From positions 1-64,000 of the forward strand of contig NZ_BCWI01000017.1 of NCBI RefSeq assembly GCF_001592125.1: a stretch of DNA of 64,000 bases. Reading direction: 5' to 3'. The translations under genes and the position numbers were made by a program. The DNA comes from Microbacterium hominis NBRC 15708. Its GTDB lineage: Bacteria > Actinomycetota > Actinomycetes > Actinomycetales > Microbacteriaceae. Positions within the stretch are counted from its first letter, which is position 1. Each line of letters begins with the position of its first letter. Below, one piece after another: positions 16,172-25,471 of the stretch. Below the pieces are notes generated by a model. That model searched no databases. It was not told the origin of the DNA and worked only from the letters and a program-made list of their open reading frames with translations.

Positions 16172-16953
16172 GCCTGTTCTCGCTCGACGTGGCGCGCAGT
16201 CCCCTGGCGCGCATCAACCCGGTGACCAAGCTCGCCGCGACCCTCGTGGTGACCATGACGCTGCTGCTGTCGATCGACCCGGTCTCGGCGGGCGTCACCC
16301 TCGCGGCGACCGTCGCGCTGCTGCCGCTGGCGCGGTTGCGGGCGCGGCAGCTGCTGCTGCGGCTGTGGCCGATCGCCGCGGCGGCGGCCATCGGCGCGGC
16401 GGCGACCGTGCTGTACGGCCGCGTGTCGGGTCAGGTGTACCTCGAGTGGGGGCTCGTGCGCATCAGCGACGGCTCGATCGCGCTGTCGCTGGCGATCCTG
16501 CTGCGCGTCCTCGCGATCGCGGTGCCGAGCGTCGTGCTGTTCGCCACGACTGATCCGACCGACCTCGCCGACGGGCTCGCCCAGATCGTACGCCTGCCGC
16601 CGCGGTTCGTGCTGGGGGCGCTCGCGGGCCTGCGGATGGTCGGCCTCCTGATCGACGACTGGCGGGAGCTGTCGATGGCCCGTCGCGCCCGCGGCGTCGC
16701 CGATGACGGCCGCATCCGCCGCTTCCTGAGCCAGGCCTTCGCCCTGTTCGTCCTCGCCGTGCGCCGCGGCACCAAGCTCGCGACGGCCATGGAGGCCCGC
16801 GGGTTCGGCGCCGACACGGCCCGCACGTGGGCGCGCCCGTCGCGGATGTCGGGAGCCGACGCCGTCCTGCTGCTGATCGCCGTGGCGATCGCCGCGGCAT
16901 CCGTCACCGCGGCCGTGCTCGCGGGGACCTGGGTCTTCGTCTTCAGCCTCTAG
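16168..16953 (+). CDS. ykoC: ECF transporter transmembrane protein (EcfT)
   Basis: A 261-residue T component with SPLARINPVTKLAATL at the N terminus (the P-x-T-KL motif of EcfT), four to five transmembrane segments and the cytoplasmic coupling helices MARRARGVADDGR and AMEARGFGAD, whose Ala-Arg-Gly motifs contact the ATPases. It ends the riboswitch-controlled operon and converges on the SorC-type regulator 15 bp away. Confidence 0.9.
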   Translation: MSLFSLDVARSPLARINPVTKLAATLVVTMTLLLSIDPVSAGVTLAATVALLPLARLRARQLLLRLWPIAAAAAIGAAATVLYGRVSGQVYLEWGLVRISDGSIALSLAILLRVLAIAVPSVVLFATTDPTDLADGLAQIVRLPPRFVLGALAGLRMVGLLIDDWRELSMARRARGVADDGRIRRFLSQAFALFVLAVRRGTKLATAMEARGFGADTARTWARPSRMSGADAVLLLIAVAIAAASVTAAVLAGTWVFVFSL

Positions 16954-16968
16954 CCCGTCGCCGCGGAG

Positions 16969-17955
16969 TCAGCCGCGGCCCGCGGTGTGCGGCAGCTCCA
17001 CGACGCGGCGGGCGAGCGCCTCCTCCACGACGAGCTCCGTGATCAGGCCCGCCGCGAGCGCCCCGCGCAGCGCATCGAGCTTCGACAGGCTCGACACGGC
17101 GCACAGACGGCGCGGGATGCGGCGGATCACGTCGAACCCGGGACCGCTCGAGCGGTCGTTGAGCTCGATCCCCGACGTCGATCCGTCCAGCCGGTAGAAG
17201 ACCGTCGCGCAGTCGCCGACCACCCCGTCGCGCAGGAGCATCCGCAGATCCTCGCCCGTGAGGTACCCGCCCGCATAGACGTGCGAGGGCACGTCGGCCT
17301 GCGGTGAGCCGAGGCCGAAGACGAACACCTGCACCCGCGCCTGCGCCTCGACGACGCGACGAATCGCGCGCTCGCGCCAGAGCAGTTGCTTGGTGTGGGG
17401 GTCGTCGAACAGCGCCGGCACCGAGAACTGCTGCACGTCGCTGCCGAACGCCTGGCCGAACCGCTCCAGGATGGCGCCGGAGTAGCTGATGCCCGACGTC
17501 GACTCGTTGGCCGCGCCGTTCATCTGCACGATCTGGGACTCCTGCAGCCGCTTGGTGGGGAGGTGGCGGGCGATCGCCGAGACGGTGGCGCCCCAGGCGA
17601 TGCCGATGCTCGTCTGCGGGTCGAGGGTGGTCGACAGCACGTGCGCCGCGGTGCGCGCCGTGCGCTCGAGGCGCTCGGCGTCGGTCGAGCGGGGCGGGGT
17701 GCTGACGACGTGGACGGAGATGCCGAAGCGCTCGCCGAGGCGGCGGGCGACCACGCTGTTGGCCTCCTGGGGCGAGTGCACCGTGATCTCCACGAGCCCG
17801 ATCTCGCGCGCGTGCGCGAGCAGGCGCGACACCGACGATCGCGACAGCTTCATCTCCGCGGCGATCTGCTCCATCGTCCGGTCCTGCACGTAGTAGAGCT
17901 GCGCCGCGTGGAGGGCGTCGCGCGCCCGCGCCTCGGGATCGATCTCGCCGGTCAC
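16969..17955 (-). CDS. SorC/DeoR-type sugar-binding transcriptional regulator, likely glycerol operon repressor
   Basis: A 328-residue regulator. Residues about 15-60 hold a helix-turn-helix (YVQDRTMEQIAAEMKLSRSSVSRLLAHAREIGLVEI). The rest is the SorC C-terminal ligand domain with IGIAWGATVSAI, GAANESTSGISYSGA and VFGLGSPQ, which binds phosphorylated sugars or polyols. The GTG at 17955 has GAGGAGG 6 nt upstream. It is divergent from glpD, and three related 14-bp palindromes fill the space between them. It therefore most likely controls glpD-glpF-glpK and itself, with glycerol 3-phosphate or dihydroxyacetone phosphate as a plausible effector (inference). Confidence 0.8.
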   Translation of the reverse strand: MTGEIDPEARARDALHAAQLYYVQDRTMEQIAAEMKLSRSSVSRLLAHAREIGLVEITVHSPQEANSVVARRLGERFGISVHVVSTPPRSTDAERLERTARTAAHVLSTTLDPQTSIGIAWGATVSAIARHLPTKRLQESQIVQMNGAANESTSGISYSGAILERFGQAFGSDVQQFSVPALFDDPHTKQLLWRERAIRRVVEAQARVQVFVFGLGSPQADVPSHVYAGGYLTGEDLRMLLRDGVVGDCATVFYRLDGSTSGIELNDRSSGPGFDVIRRIPRRLCAVSSLSKLDALRGALAAGLITELVVEEALARRVVELPHTAGRG

Positions 17956-17970
17956 GTGTCCTCCTCGTCG

Positions 17971-18034
17971 TGCACATCCGTGCACAGCACGCCTCGCGGT
18001 GCACGTATGTTCACGTGCGTTGCGCGTTCGTTCA
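17971..18034. promoter_or_regulatory. Three-site operator array between the SorC regulator and glpD
   Basis: Three 14-bp imperfect palindromes share the pattern TGCRCRTNYGTKCA: TGCACATCCGTGCA (17971-17984), TGCACGTATGTTCA (18000-18013) and TGCGCGTTCGTTCA (18021-18034). Start-to-start spacings are 29 and 21 bp, near three and two helical turns, so the sites face the same side of the DNA. The first lies 16 bp from the regulator start codon and the last 77 bp from glpD. Confidence 0.65.
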
Positions 18035-18110
18035 CCCAGGTCTCAGTGTAGATCGCGACCACCGTGAAAAACACGCGGCGAGACCACGCGAAGCCGCGGA
18101 AGGAAGAGCG

Positions 18111-19829
18111 ATGACCGAGTCGATGGCGACCACCCGTCCGAACATCCAGGCGCTGCGAGAGCGCCCCCACGCCGAGGTCCTCATCATCGGGGGCGGGATC
18201 AACGGCATCGCGACGTTCCGCGACCTCGCCCTCCAGGGCGTCGACGTCGCGCTCGTCGAACGCGACGACTACGTCAGCGGCGCATCGTCCGCCTCCAGCC
18301 ACATGGTGCACGGCGGAGTGCGCTACCTGGAGAACGGCGAGTTCCGCCTCGTGCGCGAGTCGGTCACCGAGCGCAACCGTCTCGTGCGCAACGCCCCGCA
18401 CTTCGTGCGTCCGCTTCCCACCACCATCCCCATCCACCGCACGATCTCCGGCATCCTGACGGCGCCCTTCCGGCTGCTCGTCACCCACGGCCGCGGCAAG
18501 CCGCGCGAGCGCGGGGCGCTGCTGATCAAGCTCGGCCTGGTGATGTACGACACCTTCTCCCGCGACGGGGGCGCGGTGCCGCGTCACCGCTTCCACGGGC
18601 GCCGGCGCTCCCGCGAGCTCTTCCCCGACCTCGACGACCGCTTCCGCTACACGGCGACCTACTACGACGCCTCGATGCACGACCCCGAGCGGCTCGCGCT
18701 CGACGTGCTGCGCGACGGCACCCGCGAGGAATCGGCACGGGCGGCGAACTACGCCCCCGTCGTCGGCGCGGACGGCTCGGCGGTGATCATCCGCGACGCC
18801 CTCACCGGCGACGAGTTCCCGTTCACGGCCGACGTCATCGTCAACACCAGCGGACCCTGGACCGACATCACCAACAGCGCGCTGGGCGCCCCCACCCGCT
18901 TCATGGGCGGGACGAAGGGCTCGCACATCGTGCTCGACAACCCGGCGCTGCTGGAAGCCACGCGCGGCAACGAGATCTTCTTCGAGGCCGCCGACGGCCG
19001 CATCGTGCTGATCTACCCGCTCAAGGGCCGCGTCATGGTCGGCACGACCGACATCGATGCGGACCCCGCCCAGCCCACCGTCTGCACCGACGAGGAGATC
19101 GAGTACTTCTTCGACCTCATCGGCCAGGTGTTCCCCCGGATCGCGGTGGACCGGTCGCAGATCGTGTACACCTTCTCCGGCATCCGTCCCCTGCCCCGCC
19201 ACGACGACGTCGCGCCGGGCTTCGTCTCGCGCGACTACCGCATCGAGCGGGCGCGTCTCGGCGCCGTGCCGGTGCTCAGCCTCGTCGGCGGCAAGTGGAC
19301 CACGTTCCGGGCCCTCGCCGAGCATCTGTCCGACGACGTGATGACGGCCCTCGGCCGCACGCGCCGCATCTCGACGCTCGACCTGCCGATCGGCGGGGGA
19401 GCGGGCTACCCGCGCACCGAGGCGGATCGGGCGCGCTGGCTCGACGCGCACCGCGGAGCGCACACGAGCGCCTTCGCCGACCGGATGCTGGAGCGCTACG
19501 GCACGTACGCCTCCGAGGTGCTCGGCACGCTCCCGGTCGCGCAACGCCCCCTCGAGCACGCACCCGGGTACTCCGCCGAGGAGATCGCCTTCCTCGCCGG
19601 CCGCGAAGAGGTCGTGAGCCTCATCGACCTCCTGCTGCGCCGCACCCACATCGCCTTCGTCGGCGGGGTGGGCGTGGAGACCCTCACCGAGGTCGCGGAG
19701 GCGGCCGCCCCGGCCCTCGGCTGGGACGGCGAGGCCGTGCGGGCGCAGGTCGACGAGGCGGCCCGCGTGCTGCAGGAGCGCCATCGCATCGACGTCCGCA
19801 CGTCCCACCTCGCCCCCTCGGGTCGGTGA
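18111..19829 (+). CDS. glpD: Aerobic glycerol-3-phosphate dehydrogenase
   Basis: A 572-residue FAD enzyme that oxidises glycerol 3-phosphate to dihydroxyacetone phosphate at the membrane and passes electrons to quinone. Seen are the FAD loop VLIIGGGINGIATFRDLALQG (about 24-44), SGASSASSHMVHGGVRYLE, GTKGSHIVLD, LIYPLKGRVMVGTTDIDADP, FSGIRPLPR and GGKWTTFRALAE. An in-frame start exists upstream inside the operators, but the ATG at 18111 has GGAAGGA upstream and gives the normal length. It opens the glp operon. Confidence 0.92.
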   Translation: MTESMATTRPNIQALRERPHAEVLIIGGGINGIATFRDLALQGVDVALVERDDYVSGASSASSHMVHGGVRYLENGEFRLVRESVTERNRLVRNAPHFVRPLPTTIPIHRTISGILTAPFRLLVTHGRGKPRERGALLIKLGLVMYDTFSRDGGAVPRHRFHGRRRSRELFPDLDDRFRYTATYYDASMHDPERLALDVLRDGTREESARAANYAPVVGADGSAVIIRDALTGDEFPFTADVIVNTSGPWTDITNSALGAPTRFMGGTKGSHIVLDNPALLEATRGNEIFFEAADGRIVLIYPLKGRVMVGTTDIDADPAQPTVCTDEEIEYFFDLIGQVFPRIAVDRSQIVYTFSGIRPLPRHDDVAPGFVSRDYRIERARLGAVPVLSLVGGKWTTFRALAEHLSDDVMTALGRTRRISTLDLPIGGGAGYPRTEADRARWLDAHRGAHTSAFADRMLERYGTYASEVLGTLPVAQRPLEHAPGYSAEEIAFLAGREEVVSLIDLLLRRTHIAFVGGVGVETLTEVAEAAAPALGWDGEAVRAQVDEAARVLQERHRIDVRTSHLAPSGR

Positions 19830-19936
19830 GGATCCGACCGCCCAGCCCCGGCGCGGCCTGACGCCGGCAACCGATCAGGCCATCCCTCGCGCGGCGACGT
19901 CGCCCGCAGCATCCATGCAGAAAGGTCAATGCTGAC

Positions 19937-20695
19937 ATGCACGACATCAATCTCGGGCTCTACTTCGTGTCAGAGCTCGTCGGGACGGCGATGCTGCTCC
20001 TGCTCGGCGGTGGCGTGGTCGCCAACGTCATCCTCGCAAAATCCAAGGGATTCGGCGGCGGCACCCTGATGATCAACTGGGGCTGGGGTCTGGCGGTCTT
20101 CGCCGGTGTCCTCGTCTCGTCCTACTCCGGCGCGCAGCTGAACCCCGCCGTCTCCATCGCCCTGCTGATCGGGGGGAAGATCGGCGTTGCGCAGTTCTTC
20201 GTCGCCATCGCCGCCCAGCTGGTCGGCGCGTTCATCGGCGCGGTGCTGTGCTGGCTCGCCTACCGCCAGCACTTCGACGAGGAGCCCGACGCGGCGACCA
20301 AGCTCGGCGTGTTCTCCACCGGCCCCGCGATCCGCTCCTACGGCTGGAACCTCATCACCGAGATCATCGGCACCTTCGTTCTCGTGTTCGTCATCTTCGC
20401 GTTCGCCGACTACGGCGACGTCCAGATCGGCGTCCCCGGCGCCCTCGGCCCGCTGACCGCCGTGCCCGTCGCGCTCCTCGTGGTCGGCATCGGCGCCTCC
20501 CTCGGCGGCCCCACCGGGTACGCCATCAACCCCGCCCGCGACCTCGGCCCCCGCATCGCGCACGCGGTGCTGCCGATCAAGGGCAAGGGCTCCAGCGACT
20601 GGTCCTACGCGTGGGTCCCCGTCGTCGGTCCGCTCGTCGGCGGTACGCTTGCCGCGCTCGCCGCTCCGGTCCTGCTCCACCTCGCCCACGCCTGA
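19937..20695 (+). CDS. glpF: Glycerol facilitator (MIP/aquaglyceroporin)
   Basis: A 252-residue channel with six transmembrane helices and both pore NPA motifs (QLNPAVSIA about residue 69 and YAINPARDLGPR about 200). The Asp in the second motif (NPARD) is the usual mark of glycerol-conducting members. It lies between glpD and glpK, and the 107-bp gap before it carries a weak GGCCTGA/TCAGGCC hairpin. AGAAAGG lies upstream of the ATG. It lets glycerol diffuse in for GlpK to trap. Confidence 0.92.
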   Translation: MHDINLGLYFVSELVGTAMLLLLGGGVVANVILAKSKGFGGGTLMINWGWGLAVFAGVLVSSYSGAQLNPAVSIALLIGGKIGVAQFFVAIAAQLVGAFIGAVLCWLAYRQHFDEEPDAATKLGVFSTGPAIRSYGWNLITEIIGTFVLVFVIFAFADYGDVQIGVPGALGPLTAVPVALLVVGIGASLGGPTGYAINPARDLGPRIAHAVLPIKGKGSSDWSYAWVPVVGPLVGGTLAALAAPVLLHLAHA

Positions 20696-20728
20696 TCCCC
20701 ATCCACACCCAGACAAGGACGTCACCTC

Positions 20729-22243
20729 ATGAGTGAGTACATCATCGCCCTCGACCAGGGCACGACCTCCAGCCGCGCCATCGTGTTCGACAAGAAGGGC
20801 TCGATCGTCTCCGTCGGCCAGAAGGAGCACGAGCAGATCATGCCGCGCGCCGGCTGGGTCGAGCACGACCCGATCGAGATCCGCGACAACATGCGCGAGG
20901 TCATCGGCATCGCCCTCGGCCGCGCCAACCTGACGCGTCACGACATCGCCGCGGTGGGCATCACCAACCAGCGCGAGACCGCCGTCGTGTGGGACAAGAA
21001 CACCGGCATCCCCGTCTACAACGCGATCGTGTGGCAGGACACGCGCACCCAGCCGATCGTCGACCGGATCGCCGGCGACGCCGGCGTCGACCGGTACAAG
21101 GACATCGTCGGGCTGCCGCTGGCGACCTACTTCTCGGGCACCAAGATCGTCTGGATCCTCGAGAACGTCGAGGGGGCGCGCGAGAAGGCCGAGGCGGGCG
21201 ACCTCATCTTCGGCACGACCGACACCTGGGTGCTGTGGAACCTCACCGGCGGTCCCGACGGCGGCGTGCACGCGACGGATGTGACCAACGCCTCCCGGAC
21301 GCTGTTCATGGACCTGAAGACGCTCGCGTGGCGCGACGACATCCTGGCCGACTTCGGGGTGCCGCGCTCGATGATGCCGGAGATCCGCTCCTCCAGCGAG
21401 GTCTACGGCGAGGCGCGCGACACGTCGCTGCTGCGGGAGACCCCCGTCGCCGGCATCCTCGGCGACCAGCAGGCGGCGACGTTCGGCCAGGCGGCCTTCG
21501 ACGCGGGCGAGAGCAAGAACACCTACGGCACGGGCAACTTCCTCATCTTCCAGACGGGGACCGAGATCGTGAAGTCGGAGAACGGCCTGCTCACCACCGT
21601 CGGCTACAAGCTGGGCGACGAGCCGGCCCACTACGCCCTCGAGGGATCGATCGCCGTCACCGGCTCGCTGATCCAGTGGCTGCGCGACCAGCTGGGCATC
21701 ATCTCGTCCGCGCCCGAGGTGGAGGAGCTCGCCGCGAAGGTGGAGGACAACGGCGGCGTGTACTTCGTGCCCGCCTTCTCGGGCCTGTTCGCGCCCTACT
21801 GGCGTCCCGACGCCCGTGGCGCCATCGTCGGCCTCACCCGCTTCGCGAACCGCAACCACATCGCCCGCGCCGCCCTGGAGGCGACCGCCTTCCAGACGCG
21901 CGAGGTGCTGGATGCCGTCAACGCCGACTCCGGCGTCGACCTCACGGAGCTCAAGGTCGACGGCGGCATGATCGCCAACGACACGCTCATGCAGTTCCAG
22001 GCGGACATCCTGGGCGTCCCGGTCGTGCGTCCCGTCGTCGCCGAGACGACCGCGCTGGGCGCCGCGTACGCCGCCGGGCTCGCCGTGGGGTTCTGGAACG
22101 ACCTCGACGAGCTGCGGGCGAACTGGCAGGAGGACAAGCGCTGGACGCCGAACGACGACGTCGCCGAGCGCGAGCGCCAGCTGCGACTGTGGAAGAAGGC
22201 CGTCACGAAGTCGATGGACTGGGTGGACGCCGACGTGAACTGA
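20729..22243 (+). CDS. glpK: Glycerol kinase
   Basis: A 504-residue FGGY kinase: [18 protein letters not shown] at the N terminus, [65 protein letters not shown] and [19 protein letters not shown]. It phosphorylates glycerol to glycerol 3-phosphate, the substrate of GlpD. Length is standard. It is the last gene of the operon and is followed by a strong hairpin. Confidence 0.95.
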   Translation: MSEYIIALDQGTTSSRAIVFDKKGSIVSVGQKEHEQIMPRAGWVEHDPIEIRDNMREVIGIALGRANLTRHDIAAVGITNQRETAVVWDKNTGIPVYNAIVWQDTRTQPIVDRIAGDAGVDRYKDIVGLPLATYFSGTKIVWILENVEGAREKAEAGDLIFGTTDTWVLWNLTGGPDGGVHATDVTNASRTLFMDLKTLAWRDDILADFGVPRSMMPEIRSSSEVYGEARDTSLLRETPVAGILGDQQAATFGQAAFDAGESKNTYGTGNFLIFQTGTEIVKSENGLLTTVGYKLGDEPAHYALEGSIAVTGSLIQWLRDQLGIISSAPEVEELAAKVEDNGGVYFVPAFSGLFAPYWRPDARGAIVGLTRFANRNHIARAALEATAFQTREVLDAVNADSGVDLTELKVDGGMIANDTLMQFQADILGVPVVRPVVAETTALGAAYAAGLAVGFWNDLDELRANWQEDKRWTPNDDVAERERQLRLWKKAVTKSMDWVDADVN

Positions 22244-22265
22244 TCTCGCTCAGCGCGATAGCCCG

Positions 22266-22322
22266 ATCGGGGTCGTATGCGGTCGCCTCTCGTGAGGCTC
22301 CACCACCGCATGCGGCCCCGAT
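22266..22322 (+). terminator. Long hairpin ending the glp operon
   Basis: An 18-bp stem (22266-22283 with 22305-22322), complete apart from two G-T/G-U pairs, encloses a loop that holds its own GCCTC/GAGGC hairpin. It begins 23 bp after the glpK stop. There is no T-run after the stem, which is common in high-GC actinobacteria. Nothing else is seen in the gap before the next gene at about 22448. Confidence 0.6.
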
Positions 22323-22447
22323 TTCGCGTATCGGCGCGTACGGGGCGGTCAGGTCGCGTTCCCGAGGTCGCGGGAGAACCGCAGGCGCTCGGCACGGCAT
22401 CCATCCTGCCTCTCGCGCCCGCCGCGGCGTCCGTGGTGAGATGGGCT

Positions 22448-22945
22448 GTGCCCACCTCTGTCGCCCGCCGTGTCGGCGTGCTCACCGCTCTCGACGACGC
22501 CGACGGGCCGGCTGTCGCCCTCGGGGATGCCGCGGCCCGCCATGTCCGCTTGCGCGCCGACGGCCTGCAGCCCGCGCTCGGCGACGCGCCCGCGGGCTTC
22601 GTGCCCTGGGCGCAGGTGCGGGCGGTCGTCGCCGAGGTGCCGATGACGTGGTGGCCGCATCCCGCGCTCGGCGACACCCTCGTGCCGCTGATCGAGGGCA
22701 TCTTCGGCGGCGCGTCGGGAGAGATCGCCGAGACGCCGACCTTTCCCGTCCGGGTCACCACCGACGACGGGGCGGTCCTGGAGTGGCGAGCGACGCCGCA
22801 CTACCTCTCCGGCTATCGGCGGCGGGATGCCGCGGTGGCCCGGCGCCTCGTCGATCACCTGGTCGCCGCGCCGGAGGCACGCGTGCTGCTCGCCCGTCCC
22901 GACGATCTGTTGGCGCGGCTGGGGGAGATCCTCCGAGCGCACTGA
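22448..22945 (+). CDS. Conserved hypothetical protein
   Basis: A soluble protein of 165 residues from the GTG at 22448; the frame is open further upstream, so the start is uncertain. I recognise no domain. Features include VPWAQVRAVVAEVPMTWWPHPALGDTLVPLIEGIFGG in the centre, two strands (FPVRVTTDDGAVLEWRATPHYLSGY) and a helical C terminus (VARRLVDHLVAAPEARVLLARPDDLLARLGEIL). TGAGAT lies 5 nt before the start, an imperfect leaderless promoter. It stands alone between glpK and the SDR operon. Confidence 0.5.
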   Translation: MPTSVARRVGVLTALDDADGPAVALGDAAARHVRLRADGLQPALGDAPAGFVPWAQVRAVVAEVPMTWWPHPALGDTLVPLIEGIFGGASGEIAETPTFPVRVTTDDGAVLEWRATPHYLSGYRRRDAAVARRLVDHLVAAPEARVLLARPDDLLARLGEILRAH

Positions 22946-22972
22946 GAGAGCGTGCTGACACCTGGTACCGCG

Positions 22973-23016
22973 TATGCTGGCACTCAGTAGCACCTCCCGT
23001 CGCTGAGCGACGGGAG
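22973..23016 (+). promoter_or_regulatory. Promoter and palindromic site of the SDR/enoyl-CoA hydratase operon
   Basis: TATGCT at 22973-22978 is a good -10 box. A perfect 10-bp inverted repeat with a 3-bp spacer follows at 22994-23016 (CTCCCGTCGC, tga, GCGACGGGAG), just after the expected transcript start and before the GAAGGAG ribosome site at about 23030. It could be an operator or an mRNA hairpin. No regulator gene is adjacent. Confidence 0.5.
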
Positions 23017-23041
23017 CGGCCCGGACTTCGAAGGAGAATCC

Positions 23042-23803
23042 ATGGACATCGCCGGCGCATCCGCGCTCGTCACCGGCGGGGCCAGCGGCCTCGGCCTCGC
23101 CACGGCACGACGGCTCGCCGACGCCGGCGCCCACGTCGTGATCGTCGATCTCGGCGCCTCTGCCGGCGCCGAGCGGGCCGCGGAACTCGGCGGCACCTTC
23201 GTGGCGGCCGACGTCACCGACCCGACGCAGATCGCCGCCGCCGTCGAGACGGCCGCCGCGCAGGGGCCGCTGCGGGTCGTCGTCAACTGCGCCGGCATCG
23301 CCCCACCCGCCAAGGTGCTCGACCGCGACGGCCTCCCCACTGACCTCGCCCACTTCGAGCGCATCGTGCGCGTCAACCTCATCGGCACCTACAACGTCAT
23401 CGCGCAGGCCTCCGCCGCCATCGCGAAGACGGAGCCCACCGACGGCGGTGATCGCGGCGTCATCGTCAACACCGCCTCGGTGGCGGCCTTCGACGGGCAG
23501 ATCGGCCAGCCCGCCTACTCCGCGAGCAAGGGCGGTGTGCACGCCATGACGCTGCCGATCGCCCGCGAGCTCGCGCGCCACGGCATACGCGTCGTCACGA
23601 TCGCCCCCGGCATCATGGAGACGCCCATGCTCGCGGGCCTGCCCGAGGCGGCGCAGCAGAGCCTCGGTCAGCAGGTGCCGTACCCCGCCCGCCTCGGACG
23701 GCCCGACGAGTATGCGAGCCTCGTCGCGGAGATCGTCCGCAACGGCTACCTCAACGGCGAGACCATCCGCCTCGACGGCGCGATCCGGATGGCGCCGAAA
23801 TGA
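23042..23803 (+). CDS. SDR-family 3-hydroxyacyl-CoA dehydrogenase-like protein
   Basis: A 253-residue short-chain dehydrogenase: TGGASGLG (11-18), NCAG (82-85), and the catalytic YSASK pair Tyr159/Lys163 preceded by NTASVAAF. The sequence [33 protein letters not shown] and the overall pattern resemble type-10 hydroxysteroid / 3-hydroxy-2-methylbutyryl-CoA dehydrogenases, which fits its coupled partner, an enoyl-CoA hydratase. GAAGGAG lies 5 nt upstream of the ATG; the stop overlaps the next ATG by 4 bp. Confidence 0.8.
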   Translation: MDIAGASALVTGGASGLGLATARRLADAGAHVVIVDLGASAGAERAAELGGTFVAADVTDPTQIAAAVETAAAQGPLRVVVNCAGIAPPAKVLDRDGLPTDLAHFERIVRVNLIGTYNVIAQASAAIAKTEPTDGGDRGVIVNTASVAAFDGQIGQPAYSASKGGVHAMTLPIARELARHGIRVVTIAPGIMETPMLAGLPEAAQQSLGQQVPYPARLGRPDEYASLVAEIVRNGYLNGETIRLDGAIRMAPK

Positions 23804-24585
23804 CCGCCTCGATCATCCACACCCGCGACGGCGCGCTCGCGCGGCTCACGTTCAACCGGCCCGCATCGCTGAACGCGATGGGCTTCGAGATGGGCACGCG
23901 CTGGCGCGACCTCGCCCACGAGATCACGGCGGACCCGTCGGTCGGCGCCGTGCTCCTGGATGCCGCGGGCCCGGCGTTCTGCGCGGGCGGCGATGTCGTC
24001 GAGATGGCCGCCTCCGGCTCGAGCGGCGCCGACATCACCGCGATGGCGCACGTGATCCACGACGGCATCCGCACCTTCGTCGAGTCCGCGATCCCGATCG
24101 TCGCGGCGGTGCAGGGCGCCGTCGCCGGCGGCGGACTCGGGCTCATGCTGACCGCCGACTACATCGTCGCCGGCGACCGTGCCCGCTTCGTCAGCAAGTA
24201 CGCGAACATCGGCCTCACCCCCGACCTCGGCGTCTCGACGCTGCTGCCGGCGGCGATCGGGCAGACCCGCGCGTTGCGGATGCTCCTCGACGACCTGACC
24301 ATCGACGCCGCGACGGCGCTGGAGTGGGGGCTGGTCACCGAGGTCGCGGACGACCCGGCCGGCCGCGCCGAGCAGATCGCGCGCCTCTGGCTCGACGGCG
24401 CGACCGCCGCCTTCGGACAGGCCAAGCGGCTCGTGCGCGCCGGCGCGCGCCGCCGCTTCGCCGACAACCTCGACGATGAGGCGCGCACCATCGGCGCGAG
24501 CTTCGACACCCCGGATGCCGCAGCGCGCGTGGCCGCGTTCGCCGCGGCCTCCGCCAAGACCACGCACGACAGGGGACACGCATGA
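23800..24585 (+). CDS. Enoyl-CoA hydratase/isomerase
   Basis: A 261-residue crotonase-family enzyme: [28 protein letters not shown] (oxyanion hole), [19 protein letters not shown] and [17 protein letters not shown]. The usual second acid is Asp in the TPDLG loop rather than a clear Glu pair, so isomerase activity is also possible. It overlaps both neighbours by 4 bp (ATGA at each end), making three co-translated genes for an acyl-CoA (fatty, branched-chain or steroid-like) breakdown route. Confidence 0.8.
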   Translation: MTASIIHTRDGALARLTFNRPASLNAMGFEMGTRWRDLAHEITADPSVGAVLLDAAGPAFCAGGDVVEMAASGSSGADITAMAHVIHDGIRTFVESAIPIVAAVQGAVAGGGLGLMLTADYIVAGDRARFVSKYANIGLTPDLGVSTLLPAAIGQTRALRMLLDDLTIDAATALEWGLVTEVADDPAGRAEQIARLWLDGATAAFGQAKRLVRAGARRRFADNLDDEARTIGASFDTPDAAARVAAFAAASAKTTHDRGHA

Positions 24586-25409
24586 CACTGGCCGGCAAGA
24601 CCATCCTCATGTCCGGCGGCAGCCGCGGCATCGGCCTCGCGATCGCGCTGCGTGCCGCCCGCGACGGCGCGAACATCGCCCTCCTGGCCAAGACCGACAC
24701 CCCGCATCCGAAGCTCGAGGGCACGGTCCACTCGGCCGCCGAGGCGATCGAGGCCGCGGGCGGTCGGGCGCTGCCGATCGTCGGCGACGTGCGCAACGAC
24801 GACGACATCACGGCCGCCGTCCTGAAGACGCAGGGGGAGTTCGGCGGCATCGACATCGTCGTCAACAACGCGTCGGTCATCGACCTGTCGGGGTCGATCG
24901 AGCTCGCCGCCAAGAAGTACGACCTCATGCAGGACGTCAACGTCCGCGGCACGTTCATGCTCAGCCGTGCGGCGGTGCCGATCCTCAAGGATGCCGAGAA
25001 CCCGCACATCCTGTCGCTGTCGCCGCCGCTGAACATCACGCCGCGCTGGCTGGGCGCCCACACCGGCTACACGCTGGCGAAGTACGGCATGACGATGGCC
25101 ACGCTGGGGATCGCCGCGGAGTTCGCGCGCGACGGCATCGCGGCGAACACCCTGTGGCCCGAGACGACGATCGCGACGGCGGCCGTGCAGTTCGCGCTCG
25201 GCGGCGACCGGATGATGAAGGTCAGCCGCACGCCCGAGGTCTACGCCGACGCCGCGTACGAGGTGCTGATCCGCCCGGCGCGTGAGCGCACCGGTCAGAC
25301 GCTCATCGTCGAGCAGGTGCTGCGGGAGGCCGGGGTGACGGACTTCTCCCGCTACGCGGCGACACCGGGCACGCCCGACGACGAGCTGTTCCCCGACATC
25401 TTCCTCTGA
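24582..25409 (+). CDS. SDR-family oxidoreductase, HSDL2-like
   Basis: A 275-residue short-chain dehydrogenase with GGSRGIGLAIALRAARDGANIALLAKT, the HPKLEGTVHSAAEAIEAAGG insertion typical of hydroxysteroid-dehydrogenase-like protein 2, NNAS (about 95-98) and the YTLAK catalytic Tyr/Lys. LSLSPPLN supplies the Ser and WPETTIATAA follows as in the family. It is the last gene of the coupled three-gene operon. The substrate is unknown, probably an acyl-CoA or long-chain carbonyl compound. Confidence 0.78.
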   Translation: MTLAGKTILMSGGSRGIGLAIALRAARDGANIALLAKTDTPHPKLEGTVHSAAEAIEAAGGRALPIVGDVRNDDDITAAVLKTQGEFGGIDIVVNNASVIDLSGSIELAAKKYDLMQDVNVRGTFMLSRAAVPILKDAENPHILSLSPPLNITPRWLGAHTGYTLAKYGMTMATLGIAAEFARDGIAANTLWPETTIATAAVQFALGGDRMMKVSRTPEVYADAAYEVLIRPARERTGQTLIVEQVLREAGVTDFSRYAATPGTPDDELFPDIFL

Positions 25410-25415
25410 GCTCTG

Positions 25416-25471
25416 CGTTTCGACTCGTCGCTGCGCTCCTCGCTCAACGACCGGGGGAGAGCGACCCCGGT
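25416..25471. terminator. Intergenic repeat-like sequence and bidirectional hairpin between convergent genes
   Basis: After the SDR stop comes a stretch built of GCGTTTCGACTCGTC, GCTGCGCTCC and TCGCTCAACGACCGG. It resembles a short dispersed intergenic repeat that I recall from Microbacteriaceae genomes. It runs into a hairpin ACCGGGG (25450-25456) / CCCCGGT (25465-25471) that touches the stop codon of the minus-strand HAD gene. The position between converging genes suits a two-way terminator. Confidence 0.45.
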
